NCBI GenBank assembly: GCA_963205035.1
Contig: CAUJII010000187.1
Span: forward strand, 1 to 13,360
Length of the DNA stretch: 13,360 bases
Origin: Spirochaetota bacterium
GTDB taxonomy: Bacteria > Spirochaetota > Leptospiria > Turneriellales > Turneriellaceae
Reading direction: 5' to 3'
The notes under the pieces were generated by a model. That model made no database searches. It was not told where the DNA came from and saw nothing but the letters and a program-made list of their open reading frames with translations. Shown in pieces: positions 6,007 to 12,731 of the stretch. Position numbers and translations under genes: made by a program. The stretch's first letter is position 1. Each line of letters opens with the position of its first letter.

Positions 6007-6837
6007 GTGCTGCAAATGTTCCGCCTGTGTGCGTCCTATGTTCTCTTAAGTCTCGTGTCTCTTATCGCGCTTTCGTGTGAAGCAGACGCAAAGAAAGCCA
6101 CACCGCGCGAAAAAAAGCAAACGTCCTCGCATGGACACGAAGTTTCGGTGGAGTTCTTAGCGGGCAAGTTTTCTCCGGCAAGCGACACAAGTTTTACATC
6201 TGTTCCCAATAAATATAGCACGAGGCGACAGTATATTGCAAAAGATACTTTGCAAGCCTTCGAAGCGCTGGCGAAAGAAGCTCTGCACGCTGGCTTTCAT
6301 CTCCAGATTGTTTCGGCGACTCGGAACTTTGTAACGCAGCGCATAATTTGGGACGGTAAATTTAACGGCCAACGTAAAGTGGGCGGCGAAGACCTCTCGA
6401 AGACGCTGCCGAATGAAGCAGAACGCGCACTCAAGATTCTGGAGTTTTCTTCGATGCCCGGCACGTCGCGCCACCACTGGGGGACTGATTTAGACATCCA
6501 TGCACTGGAAGTCAAAGGCCCGGCGCTTACCAACGCGACATTCAAAAGCGGCACAGGGCTCAAGTTTTATACTTGGCTTGTTAATAATGCACCCCGCCAT
6601 GGATTCTGCCAACCTTACACCGGTTCTCCACAAGATCGCAATAGCGGCATGAAGCACGGCTACCAAGAAGAGCGTTGGCATTGGTCTTACCGGCCGCTTG
6701 CAGCAAAGTACCTTGCGGCGTATGAAAAAAATCTCCAAGCTCTGCGTCCCCAAGGGTTTGCAGGCGACAAAGCCGCCTCTGGATTTTTTAGTGATTTTGT
6801 ATCGAATGTAGATACGTCGTGCAAAAGCAATGATTGA
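6007..6837 (+). CDS. M15B (VanY-like) D-alanyl-D-alanine carboxypeptidase lipoprotein
   Basis: A putative zinc carboxypeptidase that trims D-Ala from peptidoglycan stem peptides. Numbered from ATG at 6016 (273 residues), a lipoprotein signal ends at IALSC with C21. The zinc site is SRHHWGTDLD (151-160), with ligands H153 and D160, and EERWHW, with catalytic E219 and ligand H222. This matches the family pattern SxHxxGxxxD plus ExxH. Length suits a single M15 domain with a short linker. The GTG at 6007 would add three residues; ATG at 6016 is the more natural start, but no clear ribosome binding site precedes it. It sits 1-10 bases after the STAS gene and overlaps the next gene by eight bases. 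It is probably anchored in the periplasm or on the outer membrane; D-Ala-D-Ala specificity is inferred from the family. Confidence 0.9.
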   Translation: MLQMFRLCASYVLLSLVSLIALSCEADAKKATPREKKQTSSHGHEVSVEFLAGKFSPASDTSFTSVPNKYSTRRQYIAKDTLQAFEALAKEALHAGFHLQIVSATRNFVTQRIIWDGKFNGQRKVGGEDLSKTLPNEAERALKILEFSSMPGTSRHHWGTDLDIHALEVKGPALTNATFKSGTGLKFYTWLVNNAPRHGFCQPYTGSPQDRNSGMKHGYQEERWHWSYRPLAAKYLAAYEKNLQALRPQGFAGDKAASGFFSDFVSNVDTSCKSND

Positions 6838-8164
6838 AAAAGAAATAAAACTCCCCTGTGGTGTATCGCTCAAGAACCGCCTTGCAAAATCTGCAATGAG
6901 CGAAAACTTGGCTTCGGGTGGCTTGCCACGCGAAAAAATGGAGCGTCTTTACGAAACGTGGGGAAGCGGTGGGCTGGGACTTATTATCACAGGCAATGTG
7001 ATGGTCGACGGCGATGAATTAGGTGAACCCAATAACGTTGTCTTAGAAGACGCTCAGAACTTGCCTGTTTTTCGTGCCTGGACGGATGCTGCAAAAAAAG
7101 AGGGTTCCGCTATCTGGGCGCAGATTAACCATCCTGGAAGGCAAGCCCCTGCAGCAATCTCGAAGGTGACAGTTGCACCTTCGGCAATAAAACTCAAAGT
7201 AGGAAGCATTGCATTCCGAACGCCGCATGCCTTGACTGAAAGCGAAATTCGGCAAGTGATTGAGAAGTACGCTACAACCGCAAGACTCTGTAAAGAAGCG
7301 GGTTTCGACGGAGTACAAATCCACGGCGCGCACGGTTATCTTGTAAGCCAGTTTCTCTCCCCCTTGTCGAATGTGCGAACGGACCTCTGGGGAGGAACGA
7401 TTGAAAACCGGAGTCGCTTCCCACTCGAGATTTTACGAGCCATCCGTCGCAGCGTGGGAGTGAATTTTCCTATCGGTATGAAAATCAATTCGGCGGATTT
7501 TCAACGCGGTGGATTTAACGAAGAGGATGCGGCGTACGTTGTGAAGGCACTCGAGGCCGAGGGGATCGACTTGATTGAAATCTCCGGCGGCACGTATGAA
7601 TCCGCCGCGATGGTTGGCGCACAGGAGGTGCCCGACGGGACGACGGACACGATGTCCTCTTTGTTGTCACGCGGAGCACAGGACGTGCTAAAGTTTTCGA
7701 CTGGCACGGCTTGCACTGAGCCTGTCGAAGTGACGTCCTCTTCGACGGCGCAGCGTGAGGCGTATTTTCTGCCGTTCGCGAAGCATATTCGTTCTACGGT
7801 AAAAATCCCACTCATGCTAACCGGCGGGTTTCGAAGCACTCAGGCGATGGAAGAGGCGTTAGAATCCGGAGCCATTGACATCGTGGGGCTTGCGCGCCCC
7901 TTAGCGATGGAGCCGCATTTGGCAAAACGCCTGCTTTCCGACAAACGCGCATCGATTCATGTGAAACCCGTGAAGACGGGGATTGCCGCTCTCGACAAGA
8001 TGGGCGCTTTGGAAATCGGGTATTATTCGTTACAACTCAAACGTCTCGGAGAAGGAAAGGCCGCCGATCCAGAACTTAGTCCCCTCTTGGCCTTACCGCT
8101 CTTGGGTATCAATTACACACAGGGATTTTTGGAGCGGCTCCTGAAGCGTTCGCGGTCTGCGTAA
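6830..8164 (+). CDS. NADH:flavin oxidoreductase, Old Yellow Enzyme family
   Basis: A 444-residue FMN-dependent TIM-barrel oxidoreductase. Signatures include LKNRLAKSAMSENLA at the N-terminus, QINHPGRQA (98-106), the active-site stretch IHGAHGYLVSQFLSP (164-178) with H165, H168 and Y170, GGTIENRSRFPLEI, and the C-terminal FMN-phosphate site LTGGFRST and IDIVGLARPLA. There is no iron-sulfur/pyridine-nucleotide domain of the dienoyl-CoA reductase type. Its substrate (enone, nitro compound or other) cannot be told. An unusual stretch at about residues 275-302 carries the peptide ACTEPVEV, translated from a short dispersed repeat; see the separate entry. The start overlaps the peptidase stop by eight bases, and lptB begins right after its TAA. 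Confidence 0.92.
   Translation: MIEKEIKLPCGVSLKNRLAKSAMSENLASGGLPREKMERLYETWGSGGLGLIITGNVMVDGDELGEPNNVVLEDAQNLPVFRAWTDAAKKEGSAIWAQINHPGRQAPAAISKVTVAPSAIKLKVGSIAFRTPHALTESEIRQVIEKYATTARLCKEAGFDGVQIHGAHGYLVSQFLSPLSNVRTDLWGGTIENRSRFPLEILRAIRRSVGVNFPIGMKINSADFQRGGFNEEDAAYVVKALEAEGIDLIEISGGTYESAAMVGAQEVPDGTTDTMSSLLSRGAQDVLKFSTGTACTEPVEVTSSSTAQREAYFLPFAKHIRSTVKIPLMLTGGFRSTQAMEEALESGAIDIVGLARPLAMEPHLAKRLLSDKRASIHVKPVKTGIAALDKMGALEIGYYSLQLKRLGEGKAADPELSPLLALPLLGINYTQGFLERLLKRSRSA
7714..7732 (+). repeat. Short dispersed imperfect-palindrome repeat inside the oxidoreductase gene
   Basis: CACTGAGCCTGTCGAAGTG is an imperfect palindrome of a type I recall as scattered widely in environmental bacterial genomes (CTTCGACAGGCTCAG family). 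Read in the host frame it yields ACTEPVEV, a peptide typical of such insertions. It lies in a surface-loop region just before the conserved REAYF segment, so the enzyme frame is kept. Confidence 0.6.
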
Positions 8165-9013
8165 ATGGAAGCCATAAAGCGTAAGAGAAAACGTGCGACT
8201 AAACCCCCAGAAGAAAATTTAGACGCACCTGCTTTAGAAGTCGAGACTGCTTCTGTGGAGACGAAACCCGCTCCGATGATTGCAGAGGGTGCGCTCACGC
8301 TCGAAGTCAAAGATCTGGTGAAGGTCTATGGCAAGCGGACTGTCGTGCGCGGCGTTTCTTTCAACGTGAAACAGGGCGAAGTCGTCGGCATCTTAGGACC
8401 GAATGGTGCGGGCAAGACCACGTCTTTCTATATGACTGTGGGACTCGTCAAGCAATCCGGTGGACAGGTCTTTTTGGGCGGAGAGGAATTAACGAAGATG
8501 CCGATGTATCTTCGTGCGCGTCGAGGCATTGGCTACCTTGCGCAAGAGGCGTCTATTTTTCGCACGCTCAGTGTGCGTAAGAATATTGAAGCTATTTTTG
8601 AGCTGCGCGGCCTCAATAAAGAAGAAATCCGCACACGCACCGATGGTCTCTTGAAAGAACTTGAAATCGAGCACGTGCAAAGCCAAAATGGGATTACTCT
8701 CTCGGGAGGCGAACGCCGGAGGGCGGAAATTGCTCGCGCTTTAGCCTCTGATCCCAAATTTTTGCTCCTCGACGAACCTTTTGCGGGGGTCGATCCGATT
8801 GCTGTCAAAGAAATTCAGCGCGTCGTTTGGCAACTACAAGAACGCGGGTTGGGGATTCTCATTACCGACCATAATGTGCGTGAGACCTTGAAACTCACCG
8901 ACCGGGCATACATCATCTTTCAGGGACAGGTTTTGATCGAGGGCACGGCGGATGTCCTCATTCAAGACAAGAAGGCGCGCGAAATCTACTTGGGCGAAGA
9001 TTTCCAGATTTGA
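8165..9013 (+). CDS. lptB: LPS export ABC transporter ATPase LptB
   Basis: A 282-residue ABC ATPase that powers LPS extraction from the inner membrane with LptFG. Walker A is GPNGAGKT (78-85), the Q-loop lies in YLAQEASIFRTLSV (124-137), the signature is LSGGERRR (179-186), Walker B is FLLLDEPFAGVD and the switch H is in TDHNVRE (H236). YLAQEASIF and the C-terminal YLGEDF are typical of LptB rather than Liv-type ATPases. About 40 extra N-terminal residues, Lys-rich then Glu/Pro/Ala-rich, precede the normal domain start. M38 (ATG at 8276) would give a family-length protein. The ATG at 8165 follows the upstream TAA directly, which favours coupling. LptB implies an LPS-bearing outer membrane. 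Confidence 0.93.
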   Translation: MEAIKRKRKRATKPPEENLDAPALEVETASVETKPAPMIAEGALTLEVKDLVKVYGKRTVVRGVSFNVKQGEVVGILGPNGAGKTTSFYMTVGLVKQSGGQVFLGGEELTKMPMYLRARRGIGYLAQEASIFRTLSVRKNIEAIFELRGLNKEEIRTRTDGLLKELEIEHVQSQNGITLSGGERRRAEIARALASDPKFLLLDEPFAGVDPIAVKEIQRVVWQLQERGLGILITDHNVRETLKLTDRAYIIFQGQVLIEGTADVLIQDKKAREIYLGEDFQI

Positions 9014-9047
9014 GATAGGTTCAGAAATCGCGCACCGCCGGAAGTGA

Positions 9048-9218
9048 CTACTTTTTCTTGTTACGTTTTGCTGCAGCTTTGGCAGCTTTTTTCTGGGCTT
9101 GCTTTTCTTTGTAAGCTTTTGCCCTATTTTCGTTTTTGATTTGTGTCGCTGTTTTTGCCGAGACGGTGCTTGTTGCGAAAGCCATTGTGGCCAGAAGGGA
9201 GATCAATATTTTTTTCAT
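9048..9218 (-). CDS. 56-residue secreted Lys/Ala-rich peptide
   Basis: A short gene found by reading the minus strand of the gap between lptB and flgG. The product begins MKKILISLLATMAFA, a classical signal peptide with likely cleavage after TVSA (residue 21). The mature part has about 35 residues and is very basic: KTATQIKNENRAKAYKEKQ, then an Ala/Lys tail ending KRNKKK. It has no cysteine and no recognised domain. The tail could form a positively charged helix that binds nucleic acid, LPS or peptidoglycan, but that is conjecture. It converges on lptB and diverges from flgG. TAAAAT (9233-9228) is a possible -10 box, but then the leader would be only a few bases; there is no Shine-Dalgarno. 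The complete signal peptide supports a real gene despite its size. Confidence 0.7.
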   Translation of the reverse strand: MKKILISLLATMAFATSTVSAKTATQIKNENRAKAYKEKQAQKKAAKAAAKRNKKK

Positions 9219-9319
9219 AGACGGGCATTTTAGAGGCTGCGATAGTCAGTAAATTGATTTTTGCCGCACCGCCCCTAAAAAAAACTCCCCCTTTTCGACA
9301 AATTGACCGAAAATCGGAC
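9219..9319. promoter_or_regulatory. Divergent intergenic region upstream of the flagellar operon
   Basis: This 101-base gap separates the divergent small-peptide gene and flgG, so it should hold the flagellar operon promoter. I see AT-rich tracts, eight consecutive A at 9277-9284, and a small hairpin (CCGA, AAA, TCGG) within 15 bases of the flgG ATG. No sigma-28-type promoter and no strong sigma-70 pair is evident. Confidence 0.4.
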
Positions 9320-10120
9320 ATGGTACGCTCTCTTTGGACATCCGCGACGGGCATGATTGCCCAACAATTCAACATGGACACGATTTCGCACAACCTCTCG
9401 AACGTGAACACGACGGGCTACAAGAAAAACCGCGTCGACTTTGAAGACCTGCTCTACCAACACCAGGTCTTGGCGGGCACACCGTCGACGGCGGTTTCAG
9501 AAATTCCTGTCGGCGTCAATGTCGGTGTCGGTGTGCGTCCGGCGGCGACGCAAAAGCTTTTCCAAATGGGATCTCTCCAATCGACGGGGCATAAGCTCGA
9601 CATGGCGATATCTTCCGATGTGGGATTTTTCAAGATACTCATGCCCGATGGCACCTTTGGCTATCAACGTAACGGGGATTTCAAAATCGACTCGCGCCGC
9701 CAAGTTTTAACATCCGATGGATATACACTCGAACCGCCTCTCGTCATTCCGCCCGACGGTCTGATTGAAACTCTGACGATTAACGAGCAGGGTGAAGTGC
9801 GCATCCAAATCGGCGACGACCAAATTCCGCGCCAAATTGGCCAAGTAGAGCTCTATAGATTTGTGAACCCTGCGGGTCTCAAGGCGATTGGAAAGAATCT
9901 CTATAAGGAATCGCCTGCGTCAGGCGCAGAAATTCCCGGCACGCCGGGCTTGGGTGGGTTTGGCGCGATTATGCAAGGCTTTCTCGAAATGTCGAACGTC
10001 AACCTCGCCGAAGAAATGGTCAACATGATTGTTGCGCAGAGAGCTTATGAGGCGAACTCTAAATCCATTCAAACGTCCGACAGTATGCTCGCGACGGCGA
10101 TTCAGCTCAAACGCGGTTAA
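9320..10120 (+). CDS. flgG: Flagellar basal-body distal rod protein FlgG
   Basis: A 266-residue distal rod subunit. The N-terminus MVRSLWTSATGMIAQQ is the FlgG form of the rod/hook consensus, followed by SHNLSNVNTTGYKKNRVDFEDLLYQ. The conserved C-terminus has MSNVNLAEEMVNMIVAQRAYEANSKSIQTSD. Both ends form the coiled-coil core shared by axial proteins, and the middle is the FlgG-specific domain. I set the start at ATG 9320 because conserved sequence begins there; about 22 in-frame upstream codons have no family match. No strong ribosome binding site is seen. It is the first gene of the flgG-flgA-flgH-flgI-flgJ run, with 12 bases to flgA. In spirochaetes the structure is periplasmic. Confidence 0.97.
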   Translation: MVRSLWTSATGMIAQQFNMDTISHNLSNVNTTGYKKNRVDFEDLLYQHQVLAGTPSTAVSEIPVGVNVGVGVRPAATQKLFQMGSLQSTGHKLDMAISSDVGFFKILMPDGTFGYQRNGDFKIDSRRQVLTSDGYTLEPPLVIPPDGLIETLTINEQGEVRIQIGDDQIPRQIGQVELYRFVNPAGLKAIGKNLYKESPASGAEIPGTPGLGGFGAIMQGFLEMSNVNLAEEMVNMIVAQRAYEANSKSIQTSDSMLATAIQLKRG

Positions 10121-10132
10121 TAGGCGGATGGC

Positions 10133-10696
10133 TTGGCGGTAACACTTAAGCATTCGAAAGCTCTGAACTCGGCACTCACCGCGTTCTGCTTTCTTTTTGT
10201 CGTATCGCTTCACGCCCACGAAAAACTGGAAATCCGCTTGAAGCCTACAGTCGAGACGCATAAAAAAAATCTCTGCCTTGCAGAGCTTTTGCTTTCGCAC
10301 AACCTCAATCCGCGCGATGCGCAGAAAGTCGAAAAGTATTGCCGTATCGAATTTAACGGCAAGACGTTGCGCCTTTCTGCAAAAGATATTGAACTCTACG
10401 CTTGGGCTGCGGGAATTCTCCCCGATAGAATTATAGGGGGGCCGGTTACGCTTATCCGCGCCACATCGCTACAGCTCCCTAAACCAGAAGTGAGTGAGAG
10501 CGCGCAGAAAGAGATTCTTCGGAGAGGGTCTAAAATTCAGCTTGTCTTGAAGAGCCCCCATATGCAGATTGCGCGCGAGGCTCATCTGATGCGCGATGCT
10601 TTCGTCGGCGACACTATCGAAGTCAGACCGCACGGCGTACGCCGCATCCTAAAGGCCAAAATCCTCTCTCCTTCTGTCGCGGAGTTAGTGCCATGA
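10133..10696 (+). CDS. flgA: Flagellar P-ring assembly chaperone FlgA
   Basis: A 187-residue periplasmic protein that assists FlgI assembly into the P-ring. It has a Sec signal peptide with the hydrophobic stretch ALTAFCFLFVVSLHA and likely cleavage after LHA. The C-terminal SAF-like region (about 132-185) has VLKSPHMQIAREAHLMRDAF, then VGDTIEVRPHG and a final hydrophobic strand, as in FlgA. It probably starts with TTG at 10133, preceded by TAGGCGG at a suitable distance; the ATG at 10128 is out of frame and stops after four codons. Identity relies partly on position between flgG and flgH. The stop overlaps the flgH start as ATGA. Confidence 0.85.
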   Translation: MAVTLKHSKALNSALTAFCFLFVVSLHAHEKLEIRLKPTVETHKKNLCLAELLLSHNLNPRDAQKVEKYCRIEFNGKTLRLSAKDIELYAWAAGILPDRIIGGPVTLIRATSLQLPKPEVSESAQKEILRRGSKIQLVLKSPHMQIAREAHLMRDAFVGDTIEVRPHGVRRILKAKILSPSVAELVP

Positions 10697-11340
10697 GAGT
10701 TTGCCTGCTCCTATCTTGTGTATTAATGGGTGCGTTAGCGCCCGTCAACGCACAAGAATCCCTCTGGCGCGATCAAAACCCTTATATCGCACCGCCGCGC
10801 GAAGGCGAAGTTGTCGCGATCGAAGTCAACGAGAGTTTTAATATCGTAAGCGACGGTAGCTGGAAGAGCGCCCAGCAGTTTGAAATGAAGCTCCAGCCCG
10901 ATACGAAAAATATTCCCTTCCTGACGACGAGCCAGCAGAGTAAGTCGCGCAGTAAAAGCTCGAATACGAACAACAAAACCCGAGATACATACCGCTTCCA
11001 CTTGACGGGAATTTTGGGCGCGCGTCAAGCCGACGGCAACTACCCTGTCACGGCGCAAAAGAGCCTCAACGTAGACGGCAAACCCGTCAACATTCGCCTC
11101 ACCGGAATCATCGATCCCCGGCGCATTAGCAAAGGCACGATTGAATCGCGGTTTGTCGGTAACCTGAATTTGCAGATACAATCCGAGCCTCCTTTCCCGA
11201 AGGACCAGAAACTGAATTTGAAACCGCCCGCAGGCACAGACCCCAACTCGAAACCGACGGTAACCGAGTTTAGCGATCAGCTGCGCAAAGAACTTCTGAT
11301 TGAACACATGAAGCAAATCTTGGGGGGGATGGAGCAATGA
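10693..11340 (+). CDS. flgH: Flagellar L-ring protein FlgH
   Basis: A 215-residue L-ring protein. After the signal peptide (residues 1-20, cleavage after VNA) the mature part starts QESLWRDQNPYIAPPREGEV, matching the SLW region and the following membrane-ring segment VVAIEVNESFNIVSD of FlgH. Later strands such as YPVTAQKSLNVDGK and IRLTGIIDPRRISKG fit the family, with RISKGTIES near the position of conserved assembly residues. Unlike enterobacterial FlgH, which is a lipoprotein, the two cysteines (C4, C9) lie too early to be a lipobox, so cleavage by signal peptidase I is predicted. The C-terminus is charged and extended. ATGA overlaps link it to flgA and to the upstream-most flgI start. Confidence 0.88.
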   Translation: MRVCLLLSCVLMGALAPVNAQESLWRDQNPYIAPPREGEVVAIEVNESFNIVSDGSWKSAQQFEMKLQPDTKNIPFLTTSQQSKSRSKSSNTNNKTRDTYRFHLTGILGARQADGNYPVTAQKSLNVDGKPVNIRLTGIIDPRRISKGTIESRFVGNLNLQIQSEPPFPKDQKLNLKPPAGTDPNSKPTVTEFSDQLRKELLIEHMKQILGGMEQ

Positions 11341-12719
11341 GGCTTGCTACGTTTTTCCATAGCTATAGGGCGGTTGTAGCTCTGTTTTTCCATAGCTATA
11401 AGGCTGTCGTAGCTCTGTTTTTCCATAGCTCTCGGGCTGTCGTAGCTCTGTTTTTCCATAGCTATGGGGCTGTTGTAGCTCTGTTTTTCCATAGCTACAG
11501 GGCGGTTTTAGCTCCGTTTTTCCATAGCAATAGGGCTGTGGTAGCTCTGTTTTTCCATAGCTATGTCCGGTTGCAGCTCTGTTTTTCCATAGCTAGCGGA
11601 TGGCTCCTTCCAGTGCCTTTCCGAAGAGCCATTTCTCGTGCCCTCGTTGCCTTCATCCTCATAACACCTCTCGCAGCACTCGAACTCACTGTGCGCGACA
11701 TAGCGCGCATTGCGTGGCACCGCGAAAATCAAGTGTCGGGTTATGGGGTCGTGATTGGCCTCAAGGGCAGTGGCGATTCGCGTTCGGAGCTTGCCGTAGA
11801 AACGCTGAAAAAAAATCTCTACAATCGAGGCATTGACTTGGGCGAGAAGACGCTCCAGGCGAAAAATATTGCGGCTGTCATGGTGACCGCCACTCTTCCG
11901 ACGCATGCGCGGCCGGGCGACCCAATCGACGTGTGGGTGTCTTCGATTGGCGATGCGCGTGCACTCGACGGGGGGATGCTCTTACAAACGGCGCTTACAG
12001 CGGCAGACGGGCAAGTCTACGCTGTGGCGCAAGGGCCCGTAGCAGCCCCTCTGCCGCGACCGACGGAAAATAATAATTTGCAGCTCTATAATTTTTCCGT
12101 ATATAATCGACGCATCCCTCCGAACGATCGCTTAGACCAAGAGCGGCATAACTCCGCATACATTCCGGGCGGTGCCATCATCGAGCGCGGCGTATCGCAA
12201 CCGACTGTCATGGTCGATGACACAAAGAAAACAAAGACGTCAAAACTTTCGCTGCATAATTTTGATTTTTTGACTGCGAGAAACACCGTCGCTGCAATCA
12301 ACAAAAAATTTGCGATGACTGCCTCGCTTGCACCCGATGGTACAATCCAACTCAACATTCCGTATACCGCAGACCATGTCGATTATCTGAGCAAGATTCT
12401 GCAAGTTAAGGTGGATGTACCCGAGCGCACGCGGATTGTTTTGGATACGCGTACGGGTACGATTGTGTCGGGCGGCAATGTTGCTATCTCGAATGCGATG
12501 GTAACTCATAATGGAATGCAGATTGAAATCTCGAACAAAAAAGCGTATACGTATGGCGAGGAGAAATCGCCTTCGAGTGCGGTATTAAAAGAAGGAGCCA
12601 CAGTCAAGGAACTCGTCGATAATTTGAATAAGCTCGGTTTGACGTCGGCTGAAATTATTGATGTCATCAAAGCTTTGCATAGAGCAGGGGCGCTGCATGG
12701 CGAGCTTTCGATAATTTAG
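11337..12719 (+). CDS. flgI: Flagellar P-ring protein FlgI (with a repeat-bearing 5' extension)
   Basis: The P-ring protein. Family sequence starts at LELTVRDIARI and continues with NQVSGYGVVIGLKGSGDS, ARPGDPIDVWVSSIGDA, GGMLLQTAL and the C-terminal GATVKELVDNLNKLGLTSAE. The frame is open from ATG 11337, which overlaps the flgH stop as ATGA, giving 460 residues. That is about 90 too many: residues 6-79 come from a 33-bp tandem repeat (FFHSYRAVVAL units). A GTG at 11613 gives 368 residues, close to the roughly 365 of the E. coli precursor, and starts with a proper signal peptide (PFRRAISR, then ALVAFILITPLAA). I therefore think the working start is 11613, or that the array was inserted after a few native codons. 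No good ribosome binding site precedes the GTG. The gene identity is certain; the start is not. Confidence 0.93.
   Translation: MRLATFFHSYRAVVALFFHSYKAVVALFFHSSRAVVALFFHSYGAVVALFFHSYRAVLAPFFHSNRAVVALFFHSYVRLQLCFSIASGWLLPVPFRRAISRALVAFILITPLAALELTVRDIARIAWHRENQVSGYGVVIGLKGSGDSRSELAVETLKKNLYNRGIDLGEKTLQAKNIAAVMVTATLPTHARPGDPIDVWVSSIGDARALDGGMLLQTALTAADGQVYAVAQGPVAAPLPRPTENNNLQLYNFSVYNRRIPPNDRLDQERHNSAYIPGGAIIERGVSQPTVMVDDTKKTKTSKLSLHNFDFLTARNTVAAINKKFAMTASLAPDGTIQLNIPYTADHVDYLSKILQVKVDVPERTRIVLDTRTGTIVSGGNVAISNAMVTHNGMQIEISNKKAYTYGEEKSPSSAVLKEGATVKELVDNLNKLGLTSAEIIDVIKALHRAGALHGELSII
11352..11596. repeat. 33-bp tandem repeat array (about 7.5 units) with hairpin-forming units
   Basis: Six consecutive 33-bp units start at 11352, 11385, 11418, 11451, 11484 and 11517. 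A 32-bp unit follows at 11550-11581, then a partial one to about 11596. Each unit begins TTTTTCCATAGC and ends with AGCTCTG or a one-base variant. Across each junction TAGCTCTG, the loop TTTTTC and CATAGCTA form a stem with one mismatch, leaving an 11-base spacer, typically TAGGGCTGTTG, between stems. The stem arms are better conserved than the spacers. Some copies also contain the palindrome CCATAGCTATGG. Units 1-6 keep the flgI frame; the 32-bp unit shifts it once without introducing a stop. Confidence 0.93.
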
Positions 12720-12722
12720 GAG
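12717..12722 (+). promoter_or_regulatory. Shine-Dalgarno of flgJ overlapping the flgI stop
   Basis: TAGGAG contains the flgI stop codon TAG and lies nine bases before the flgJ ATG. This is a typical arrangement for translational coupling and sets the flgJ start. Confidence 0.65.
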
Positions 12723-12731
12723 ATAATACAA

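Noticed and set aside
9031..9060. Terminator between lptB and the small peptide gene
   Set aside because: Only a 4-bp stem (AAGT/ACTT) before a T-run that is itself part of the Lys codons of the peptide gene.
9254..9281. Sigma-70-like TTGATT, 16 bases, TAAAAA upstream of flgG
   Set aside because: Only 4 of 6 matches in each box in an AT-rich spacer; too weak to call.
11352..11596. CRISPR-like array
   Set aside because: Spacers of only 11 bases that resemble each other, a 33-bp period and no cas genes: this is a tandem repeat, not a CRISPR.
11277..11906. Minus-strand open frames across the flgI repeats encoding MEKQSYNSP-like repeats
   Set aside because: They are a by-product of a repeat unit that lacks stops on that strand; no start signal or non-repeat domain supports a gene, and they oppose firm flagellar genes.
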